Program-made: the position numbers and the translations under genes
Notes under the pieces: model-generated
Told to the model about the DNA's origin: nothing
Databases searched by the model: none
What the model saw: only the letters and a program-made list of their open reading frames with translations
DNA from: Azolla pinnata
Lineage: Eukaryota > Streptophyta > Polypodiopsida > Salviniales > Salviniaceae
Length of the DNA stretch: 55,492 nucleotides
Reading direction: 5' to 3'
Assembly: GCA_037176905.1 (NCBI GenBank)
Contig: JBBBWG010028434.1
Coordinates: 1 to 55,492, forward strand
Shown: positions 46,401 through 55,492 of the stretch, piece after piece
Layout of the letters: the number at the start of each line of letters is the position of its first letter
Numbering within the stretch: position 1 is the stretch's first letter

Positions 46401-47818
46401 GGCCCAATGCATCGGCGGCGGCGCTGCCAGCGCCCGACTCGGAGGAATCGCCGGAATTGATCATGGGACCGCGAATCAGGGCGTTGTAGCTGATGCTGCA
46501 AGTATAGCGGGCGCGATCGTCTTCGAGCTCGGCATCGGTGAGGGTGCGCAAGCTGCGGCACGAGCGGCGCAGGGTGCGGGAGAGCGCGGCGAGCAGCTGC
46601 AGCTGCTGGGCGGCGTCGGCGCAGGCGGGCGGCAGGAAGAACTCGAGGACGTAGTCGTTGCGGGCGGTGCGGGGGCTGCGGAGGCGGACGGCGGCGGCGG
46701 CGCGCAGCCCGAACACGCGCGCGAGGTGCCCGAGGGGGTACTCGGACTGGCTGTGATCGGTGACGTCGGCCGAGAAGCTGAAGGGCCGGTACTCATGATG
46801 AGTGTTGCCCGCGAGGGCGTGGCCGGCGACGCCTTGCTCGCGCTCGAGGCAGTGCTCGGAGCACGCGCGCCGGAAGCCGGCAAGGCCGCGGTCGCCCACG
46901 CAGTACGGGCCGTCGCCCGTGAACAGCCCCGCTTTGCTGGCGTCGTAGCTGGCCAGGCTCGCCAGCCCGGCGCCGCCGTTTCCTCCGCCGCCGTTTCCGC
47001 CGCCGCCGCTACTTGCCGCCGATCTTTGGGAGCTGTACAGCCTGCACGGGACCCACGTCTGCGCCAACGGTAGGCTGTGCGCCCCGCACACCGCCTTGAG
47101 CACGTCCGCGATCTCGTCGAACACCGCCTGCCGCGCATCCGTCTGAACCTGCAGCGGGGATTATTCCATCCAAAAGAGAAATCAAATTCCGTCCCTAGTG
47201 TATAATATATCGTCGAGCAGATTACTACGTCTACTCAGGAATTAGTGCATCGCCTGCGGCTGGCACCTAATTCCGCGAGATAAATTCGAGCAGGCCAGAA
47301 GAGCAACCCGCCAATGGATCAACCCATTATTGTGTTTGCTGATCATGACATATTATTTATTTATCACACGCGCCTTGATTTTGGATGGAATTACTGCACG
47401 GGATAATTATTCCACACCTGCGATGGCAGACAGTACAGCCGTTTGGTGCTACTCAGGTTCACTTCCTGCAACAATCGGGTCAACCCTTTTAATTATTATA
47501 AGGCGGGCGGCGCGGAGCTTAATCTTTCAATAGGGTTGCACTAGACAATGTCACAGATTTAAACGGAAATTAGCATCCCAGATCCTAGTTTCAATCCATT
47601 ACGATCTGCTGGAATAGGGAATCGGATACTAAAACTATCCATAGGTTTTATATGTGCTTCTCTGGCCGGAGCGGATCATACTAGAGCTGGAGGATGATTG
47701 GCCTGACATAGTTACTAGGAATTACCTCCAGAACCTGGCACATGTTCTCCATCTCCGCCCGATACTCCACCTTCTCCATCAGCATCACGAGCTCGATCAC
47801 GCCCACACAGCTGAGCCC

Positions 47819-47858
<40 letters not shown>

Positions 47859-50056
47859 TTGTCGAGCACCGGCAGTGCCAGCGAGCCCCGCACATTGCAT
47901 TGCTCGGCATCACCGATGCGGAGGCACTCGCTCCGCTTGAAGAACTGCACGTTGGGCGTCCACTCGGGCAGCTTCTTCATGAAGACACGGCCCGGGAGCC
48001 CCAGGAAGCCGAGCGAGTCGGCCGAGAACGTGTACTGGGTCGACAGCTTGCGGTATGCTGACAGCCCATTAATTATATTGTTGCCGTTCTGCGGTCGATG
48101 CTGCTGCTGCTGCTGCTGCTCATCTTGCTGCTGCTCTTGCTGCTGGAGGAGAAAGGGCTGGCCTTGTGTTGTGAGGATCATTCTCTTCCCATCCTTTCGG
48201 GGCACCCAAACTTGGATGAGGATGTCGCTCTTCCACGATCGCAAGAAGTTGTTCAATGCGTGGTTGATCCGATGCATCAACGAGCAGGAGATGAGCATTG
48301 CGCCTGGCGATGGCGCTAGCGACGTTGACGTCGAGGGCGATGGTGAATATTCTGACAACGACGACGACGACGATGGTGATGGTGATGGTGACGGTGATGG
48401 TGACGACGAAGATGCCGAGGACGAGGACGACGATGATGCAGATGATGGAGGTGTCGACGAATCATGAGCTGCGCCACTTGCCCTAGCCGCTTGATCAGCC
48501 GACAATATGGTGCAGGTCGATTTTTTCTCGGCTTCGATCGCTACTACGCTCCCATGATTGCTTCTAGTTCTCTGCTTAATTGCAACTAATCCATCAGCAG
48601 CAGCAGCAGCAGCTCGCGGTTGGGCGTGCAATATAGTACAGTTGGATACATCCATGTGATGATCTGTTTCGAGGAGCCCCAGCACTGGAGGAGATGCAGG
48701 AGGGCTGATCGTGCAATTAGCTGCAAGACTGTAGGGAGCAGCAGCAGTATTAGCGCCCATGATCATCTGATCTGATGGACTAGTGATCCCTACTGTGGGA
48801 CTCGACGCAGTCGCAGTGGCATGGCCAGCAGCGCTCTGCAAGTCGGTGCTGAAATCCATAAACTCGCATAGCTCATCCTCTTCCACCTGCATCTGCAACG
48901 TCTTCGTGTCAATATGGTTAGTGCAGGTGTAGGAGCTAGAGGCGCAGCTGGGGCCGGCCAGCTGGTTGAAGCAGCTTGAATTAGGGTTCGGATCAGGAGT
49001 ATTGAAGACGTTGATCAGCTGGCTGGCTGCCGGATCCTGATTTATACTAGGGTAGCTGGGATTCTGAATATTAGCGCAGGGAGTAGGACTCGGGATCAAA
49101 GGATATGGATAATTAGCTGGCCCAGATGGACCGTAGTGCGGATAATTAGGGTTCAGGTAATTCGAATACGTCAGATTGGGATAACTAGCTGGGTTTTCAT
49201 TAGCAGCTGCAGGGTAATTAGCTGGGTAATGGCCAGTATATAAGAAGTAGGGGTTGAAGCTAGGGTGAAATTGAGGACTAGAATTAGCTGGGTGAATAAG
49301 GTCGTGGTTAATGTTGTAGTAGCAGTACTGCTGCAGGTCGTGAATATTGGGATCATGACTAATTATAGGGCTGGAGGACGTGGTCGGATTGATGAAATCA
49401 TTATACTGGTGGGGAAGATTAGGTTTAGGGTTATTCAAGTAGCCGGCGCTGCAGCCGTTGATTAAAGAGGAGGCGGCGGCGGCGGCGGAGGAGCTGGGGC
49501 TGGGGCTGGGCGGATCATTATAATGCAGCTGCAGGTCATGGTGGTGGAGCAGCAGCTGCTGATCATCAAATTGCAGGCCAGTACTACTGTATGAGTTTGC
49601 AGAGTGGTGATCTTGCAGATGATGATGAGGATGATGAGGATAAGATTGAGAAATATATTGAGGATGATGAGGATGAGGATGAAGGTGCAGGCTGGGATCT
49701 GTAGGGTTAGGGTTAGGGTTTGGCGGCGGCGGCGGCGGCGGCAGAGCGGCGGCGGGATCGGAGTTGAGATCGACGGGAGTTGCCGCCGGCGAAGTCGAGG
49801 GAGGATAGATGGCGAGCAACAGATTAATGGGGCTCAGATCCTCATCGACGATGGCGTCGACGACGATCGGTTGATGATGATCATCATCATCATCATGATC
49901 ATCATCGACGCTAGAATCTGCAGGATCCGGGATTTGGACGTGCTGCTGCAGATGCTGCTGCTGCTGCTGCTGCTGATGGTGATGATGATGATGATGATGA
50001 TGCTGATGCTGATGATATTGATGATGATCTAATTCATCAGAGCTGTGCACACCCAT
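43461..50056 (-). CDS. NLP: NIN-like protein (NLP) transcription factor, four exons, complete
   Basis: Exons 50056-47726, 47148-45648, 45535-44609 and 44419-43461 have consistent phases and GT/AG borders and encode 1905 residues. NLPs are nitrate-sensing transcription factors acting in the nucleus on nitrate-responsive promoters. The N-terminal regulatory domain starts near residue 610 ([63 protein letters not shown]). The GAF-like domain follows in exon 2 ([61 protein letters not shown]). RWP-RK spans intron 2 at about 1255-1305 ([20 protein letters not shown], then [20 protein letters not shown]). PB1 closes the protein ([38 protein letters not shown]). Residues 1-600 are His/Gln/Asn/Tyr/Pro-rich with INLLLAIYP. 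The usual length is about 700-1000 aa, so the disordered head and linkers are greatly expanded. No break is seen. Confidence 0.93.
47820..47858. repeat. (GAC)n microsatellite coding poly-Ser in NLP
   Basis: The (GAC)13-type run on the plus strand reads as a Ser tract within the NLP regulatory domain, between LPVLDN and LSCVGVIE. Confidence 0.95.
48090..48150. repeat. CTG/CTT repeat coding poly-Gln in NLP
   Basis: Encodes the interrupted Gln tract inside the NLP regulatory domain, between GQPFLL and YRKLST, where most NLPs have a short loop. Confidence 0.85.
49925..50035. repeat. CTG/ATG triplets coding the His/Gln head of NLP
   Basis: Triplet runs encode about 30 nearly consecutive His and Gln near the NLP N-terminus. 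Confidence 0.9.
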
Positions 50057-52478
50057 GAAATGGCCTAATTTGATTTGTGAAACGCAGAATTCTGAGCGCC
50101 CTTATAGAAGATTAAAGCAAGCTGTGGAGATCAGATCGGATCGGATCAGAGAGACTAGATCAGATGTAAGCCTGCCAAGTTTTAGGTCGTGGAATCTCCA
50201 CCAGATTTTAGCCAGGGTTAGAAGACGAATCCGCTGCCATGGCCATGGTGCAGGTGCAGGTGCAGGATCAGTGGATCTAATTCGATCAAGACGTTGTTGC
50301 AGGGCGATTTCGGCAAATTACTGCACTAGGATTATGATCCGATATCTGTTAGGGTTTTCAGCTGCTCGCCGCCACCAGCAGCAGCACCTGCATCTTCATC
50401 CTCATCATCATCATCATCATCAATCTGATGCTGCTGCAGCTGCTTTCTTTCTTCTCTGACTCTTGAGTCTCCCTTCTTCTTTCCCCCTTGATCCTGCCGC
50501 TGCTTTTAATTCTGGGCTACTCATCCGTTCCTCTTCTGCTTCATTAATCTCTGCCGGATGATCAATGGGATATTGCCGACCCCCCTTTTGCTCTTCCTTC
50601 CTTCGCATTCTCCCTTGATCTGCCGCTTCTCGGAATCTTCAAGGGAATCTCCCCCGCCCCCACCATTACGTTAATGGGTTTGAACAGGGAGGGCAAAACT
50701 ATTGAGAATTTTGCATCGTTCGGAGGAAAATTGACAAGATCATCTCAGAAAGCAGAGGGGATATTCCCATCCCAATCCCAATCCCAATCCCAACCGGGGA
50801 CAATGAAAACCACTCCAGCTTCATTGTTTTGTTCCAGAAATAAATGAATGCCTGCGTTTGGTTTCGAACTCGCGATCGATTCCATCGAATGAATGCATCC
50901 TCCTTCCTTCCTTCCTTCCTTCCTTCCTTTCCTCGCGCGCACCCCGATTGATTCGCCGCGTCATCGTTTCCATTCCCAAACGTTCGTCTCGCCCGAATCT
51001 TTTTTGCCTTTTCTCTCACCGCTCGCAGCAGCAGCAGCAGCAAACATCATCTGGTTTTGCCTGCTGGTTCGTTCCGTCCCCCTCTCCTCTGCCCGATCGT
51101 GACGTCGTGCCTGAAATGCACAGATCGCCGTAATGTCGATGTATGTGCAATCCACGCCGCTTTGTGCTAGGTTTGCTAGGCCGGTCGATCGATCGATTCA
51201 TCGATTCAGGAATAATACCGTTACAAACCTCCTGCTACAGGTTCGTCGGATCGATCGTGGTTGTAATCGACCGAGAGGCTTGTCAGACAGTCTGTCTGTC
51301 ACCATAGAACTAGGCAAATGTTTTTTTTCCAAAGGAAAACTATCGGACACGGAGTCGATCCCACCCGTTCCAAGTTTAGCCGATCGATCCCATCCATCGA
51401 TACACAGTATCGATTTCTCAGCTCGACGCTCACCTCCAATGGTAGTAAGGCGACGCTCATCTCCAATGGGTCTGAGGCCTGTGGAAGGATTCTAAAGCGT
51501 GAGCGTTCCTTCCAAGTTTGTCGAGGTGTTGCCGAGGGCTTGAAACTATATCGGGGGGAACTTAAAACGATGATTGGCTCCAAAGTACATATCATATGCG
51601 AGCGACTTCCAATTGAATGCTTGAAGAAGACATCCTTACTGACTGACTTACTCGCTTTAGCCCCCAATCGAAAGAAGCTGACGGAGGCACGACGGTTGAG
51701 GCCAAGCGAAGATTCGGAATCGGAATGGTGCTCTCTACTACCACGACTACTACTACTACTACTACTACTACTTCTTTACTTGATGGACCGTCTAGTCCGA
51801 TTCAAAGCTTGCGACTCGTGGCCAAATGTGGTTCATAGAAAAAGGAGGAGGAAGAAGGCAAAACAGTAGCATAGGTTTCCGTCATAAATCCCATCGATTC
51901 GTGCATTGCCGAATGCGTCGCGTTACATTGAATTGCATGGAATCCTTCCATCAATAGTAGCAGTGTATCTATCAATCACAATGCTGCCAAAACCATAAGA
52001 GCAATTAGAATCCATTAATGAATGGAATGGATCCATTAACGCGAGAGTTTTTTTATTTCGCATGTCCAGATTTCGGCTGCTCACGGTCTTTCCGATTCCC
52101 TTCTTTTAGGTTTGTGCTTCGTGACGAGAACATGAAACCTCTGAGCTCCAAGAATCTTGACTCTGTTTGTTTGTTTTGTCTTTCTTTCTTTCTTCTTTCC
52201 TTGCAAGATTCGGAACTGGCATCTCTATAAAATTTTGCATGCAACGAAAAGACACCGATCGATTTTCGGCGCCCCTTAGTAGATCCCAATAGCTCCCCCC
52301 CCCCGCCGCGCACTCCAAGAGTTGAGAGCATCTCATGCAATGACAAGCTCCGATTCTCCTGTTGTAATGCCAAATCAATTTCTTCTGCAATTGAACTTTC
52401 TTGGATCATCGATGTCGGAGCTTGGTTGGTCGATTTTGCAATCCATATCAATTTTCCGATCATGAGTGTGTATCATCT
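50057..52478. other. NLP upstream region and unassigned sequence
   Basis: The NLP leader and promoter should lie here. Visible are ATC/CAG triplet runs (50375-50440), (TCCCAA)n at 50769-50795, (CTTC)n at 50902-50930, (CAG)n at 51028-51042 and (CTA)n at 51737-51771. A plus-strand frame at 51318-51869 is open for 183 codons but is low in resemblance to any family and ends in triplet repeat, so I do not call it. Confidence 0.5.
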
Positions 52479-53075
52479 TCACTTCCGATCATGAGTGTGC
52501 ATCGCCATCCCATGCCGAGCAAAGCGTAGTGAGAAATTCACTAATCCTAAGAAACTTTGCAACATCTTTACAGATGTTAACTGTGGAAATTCAATCGTTG
52601 ATAATATTTCTTCCGGGTCCATTTGTATCTCTTTTGCTAAAATCACGTATTTGTCAAGGAACTTGTGAAGTTTGGTGTAGCCCCAATGACATTTCCAAAA
52701 CTGTGGTTGAAGATAATGTTGGTGTATGCGTTGCAATACTCGCTTCAAAACCACTGTGTGTTTTTGTCAAGATTTAATATGGACCCAACTTTCATCAATG
52801 CCGACCAAAATTACGCTTGCAATGAGATCAATATGGAATATTGTGTTTGCTATACTCTACAAGCTGCTCTTTACATCTGATAGGCCAAAGGGCAACTGAA
52901 ACAACTTGGGAGTAGTCCCAAATGTTGGTTTGTGTGCGTCTCTCTCATCCAACAAATATGGCCAATAACCTAATGTCACGGGCTAGTAATGTGAAGTGTC
53001 CTATACGATCGACCCGATCATCTATCTTAGGTAGTGAGTACTTGTTTTGTACTCAAAATCATTTGCTTTTCTCGA
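52479..53075 (-). mobile_element. Decayed Ty3/gypsy retrotransposon reverse transcriptase
   Basis: On the minus strand 52754-52479 reads HLVLKRVLQ-like, then WKCHWGYTKLHKFLDKYVI, MDPEEILSTIEFPQLTSVKM and LQSFLGLVNFSLRF. This is the order of the C-terminal part of Ty3/gypsy reverse transcriptase (sites equivalent to VLQxLxxHxLYxKxxKC, VDPxKIxAIxxWPxPxxVxxLRSFLGLxxYYRRF). Upstream, near 53045-52950, KYSLPKIDDRVDRIG resembles the N-terminal (R)YPLPRIDDLLDxLG block. The catalytic YxDD segment is not recognisable, and stops separate the pieces. No LTRs or integrase are seen nearby. This is an old, non-autonomous remnant. Confidence 0.75.
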
Positions 53076-55355
53076 GGGCATGAATCATTATACCAGTTTT
53101 AGAGAGGCGAGAATATGAGCTCGATTAATCATCAATCACTTACATAACTTTTACCATAATCAATCCATTAACATGTGAAAACCTAGTTTCCCCTACAAGT
53201 GGCCATTCACATCCTACCAACAAGCAATAACTCCGTGCCCTCTACTTATGTTATTATTGAGGCACTTGGTAAATCCATCTTACATCAATCTCTCACATAA
53301 GTTGGTAAAATTGGTGCTAGATTATGTTTGAGAATCATGCAAGTTATAACATTGAGACCCTTCTACTTATAAATCGAGCTCTCCCACAATTCAAAAGAAC
53401 TCTCATCTAGAGAACATCAACCTGATGATATGAGGCTAAGTTTTTTTCGCTACAAATTTGGGAAAGGGGCCACACATTCAAAGGAGAGGTTTGATGCAAT
53501 GTTTAATTGCATTGTAATTGATAGTGAAACGCTAAGAACAACTGAAAACCACAAAATAAGAAGGATAGAAAGGTAAACCCATGTCATAAAGGGTTTACTT
53601 TTGCAAGAGTAAACCTACGTTTATCATAATATAAAATATTAATATATCATTTATAAATATGAAAATTTTTAAATTTTTTTAAATATATTTATAAGTTAAT
53701 TACAAAATATTCATTTAAAAAAAGTAAGAGAGAAACCAATCATTAATCTATTAATGGTTTAGGGTAAAAACAAATAATTTCGTAAAAACCGATTGACCGG
53801 TCAAAGAGAGATACAGACACTAGGCTCTAATACTTTACTAAGTCAAGAGCTCCTCTTCTTTATTTGCGCGACAAGAAAGATCTTTGTGGAGGTTCTCTTG
53901 ATCTTACTCGACTTTGTAAAGAAACTCATCTACTTACTAGATTTTGATTCCATATGCTTTGAAAAGAGGACAACTTTTTCTTCTATTGTGGTGTAATGGT
54001 GTATGAAACTTAAACTTCCACGCCTTCGTAAGCAATGGTTAGATAGATTTGCATCACAAAAGAAACAAGCGTTTCGATCAAGATTCAAGACTTTGGGGCT
54101 TCATGTTTAATCTTTTTGCTCATTTCTTATACGATTCGAGACAGGTTCATCCGCCAGGAAATTACCATGGTTTACATCAACCCACAGGCAATAGATACCA
54201 TTAACAAAGAGCATGGAACTTGTTTTCCGTGCAATAGAAGTGTATATGCATCGTTGGTGGCCGATATCTCCTTACATATAAAACAGAAATACGATTCGCG
54301 AATGCATGTAAAAGAAGTTGGGAACGACATAAAATAGTGTGAGACTACCTTTCAGCGCATTTCCATATTAACGAAGGTTTCCTCTAGGCTAAAGAGAGGC
54401 CAAACCAATGACAGAAGCTACGCCAAACAATAAACGCATCGGTATATTGGATTGATTAATCTGAAACCACTTCTACATCTACGATCATATTGCTCGAGTG
54501 CCCTCGATCGATTTTTAAGGAGAATATTACAATGACAGGAAACAATATGCCGGATTGCCAATTCGTCATTCGTTCACATTACATCTAGATCTGAAGAATA
54601 AGCAAAACCATGTTTTGGAAAATGTGTATAACCCAAGGCAAATATCCAATGGAACTCCAAGCAAACTGTGATGCTGAGTAATTACACGTTTAGACGATCA
54701 ATGTACACAAAGTACGACCACAATCGTCAACTGCCGACTCGGTTGTTGGTGTGTTTGGGGCGAAGCTCTTAATGGGGGAGTTGGCCCCCATTGCCAATTG
54801 GGTTGTTGGTGGAGCAAACAAGTCATGTGGAAAACCTGCATTGTTATGGGGGTTAGTAGGTGTTATGTCCACAGAGGCGCAATCCGTATATATCTCCATG
54901 ACATTTATGCGTATATAAGCTTTTTAAAAGATGCGGTCGATAACGTCGCAAGTGGGACGAACTAATCCAAAACTCGGACAGAGAAAGAAAGAAAGAAAGA
55001 TGTATTAACGTCTCTGATTAGGCCACCGAGCGTCCACGCACGCATTATCGAAATGAGATATTCGGAAGCGAGAAACGGAAGGCAAATTAAGTGTTGGTAA
55101 ATGCGGTCCAAATCAAGGGGTTTGGCTTGGGATGAGAAGCAAGTGTGCAAAGGGCAACTCCAAAAATCTTTGTACGCTTTCGCGAATTCATTTTTCTTGT
55201 CCGTGCGTCCGTCTGTTTGTCTGTCGATTTGTCTGACAAAACTGTCTGTCTGGGGCGGGGTTTTTACAAGGTAACTCTCAAATGCTTGGTGGTCTTGTGT
55301 ACATATTTTTTCTTCTTTTTTTTTTACCATTCTGATTGAATAGCCCATACCTACC
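53076..55355. other. Unassigned sequence downstream of the retroelement remnant
   Basis: Very AT-rich at 53620-53730. Short frames (for example 54116-54337 on the plus strand) have no recognised family. A GAAA run at 54983-55000 begins a patch similar to the dispersed repeat of copies B and D. Confidence 0.45.
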
Positions 55356-55358
55356 TGG

Positions 55359-55492
55359 ATCGTTCGTCCCCAGGATCCTCGATCGTCAGATTCGTTAGAG
55401 GAACCAACCCCCTTACTGTCGCTCGGAAGCTAAGTCTGGCTGGAAGTGAAAAGAGTACATGTACACAAGTTGGCGGTGCTCGCTCCATCCGA
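55359..55492 (-). CDS. Possible exon of a minus-strand gene, partial
   Basis: One minus-strand frame is open from the window edge to about 55359 (contains MERAPPTCVHVLF and VPLTNLTIEDPGDERS). It ends at CCAG|GTAGGTATGG, a good 5' splice site. Composition is GC-richer than the flanking AT-rich DNA. I do not recognise the protein. It could be an exon of a gene lying mostly outside the window, or chance. Confidence 0.3.

Noticed and set aside
51318..51869. 183-codon plus-strand frame
   Set aside because: No motif recognised. The C-terminal Leu run is a CTA microsatellite.

Overview
This is a plant nuclear window. The evidence is canonical GT-AG introns, TTTAGGG-type telomeric motifs in leaders, and land-plant gene families: a chalcone-synthase-type polyketide synthase, a SIAMESE-related cell-cycle inhibitor, dirigent proteins and a NIN-like transcription factor. 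Compact genes, very long homopolymeric Ser/Asn/His/Gln tracts, many microsatellites and a divergent dirigent type suggest a non-seed plant (bryophyte or lycophyte). The species cannot be fixed from the sequence alone. A 100-N scaffold gap lies at 23328-23427.

Layout. At 1-959 (-) are the first two exons of a chalcone-synthase-like gene, cut by the window edge. At 5563-6123 (+) and 7390-7824 (+) are two small plant ORFs of unknown function, the second with a telo-box-rich leader and an interstitial telomere-like array. At 9501-13796 (-) is a complete nine-exon renalase-like FAD oxidoreductase (398 aa as reconstructed). At 15036-15992 (+) is a SIAMESE-related (SMR) cyclin-dependent-kinase-inhibitor candidate.

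From 18.0 to 30.9 kb (+) lies a tandem family of four related genes or gene remnants, A-D. Copy A is intact (495 aa, two exons). Copy C is nearly intact but has two single-base frameshifts, each beside a C-run. B and D are broken: a 5' piece and a 3' piece are separated by a shared repeat. The family shows a conserved N-terminal Cys, a predicted-strand core, a strand motif of the type LWVVTEI and a terminal motif of the type PFPFAFKxLxL. This order resembles the pore-forming domain of gasdermins, which to my knowledge is not an established plant family. This is the most interesting content of the window, and the assignment is an inference.

At 33113-33691 and 36778-37356 (-) are two near-identical dirigent genes with matching TATA elements. 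The stretch from 37.98 to 43.46 kb has no convincing gene. At 43461-50056 (-) is a four-exon NIN-like (NLP) transcription factor with N-terminal regulatory domain, RWP-RK and PB1, unusually long (1905 aa as reconstructed). At 52.48-53.07 kb (-) is a decayed Ty3/gypsy reverse transcriptase. The last 130 bases may be an exon of a further minus-strand gene.

These are independent eukaryotic genes, not an operon. Polyketide and dirigent functions belong to phenylpropanoid chemistry, NLP to nitrate signalling and SMR to the cell cycle. The tandem families (dirigent pair, A-D array) show active local duplication.
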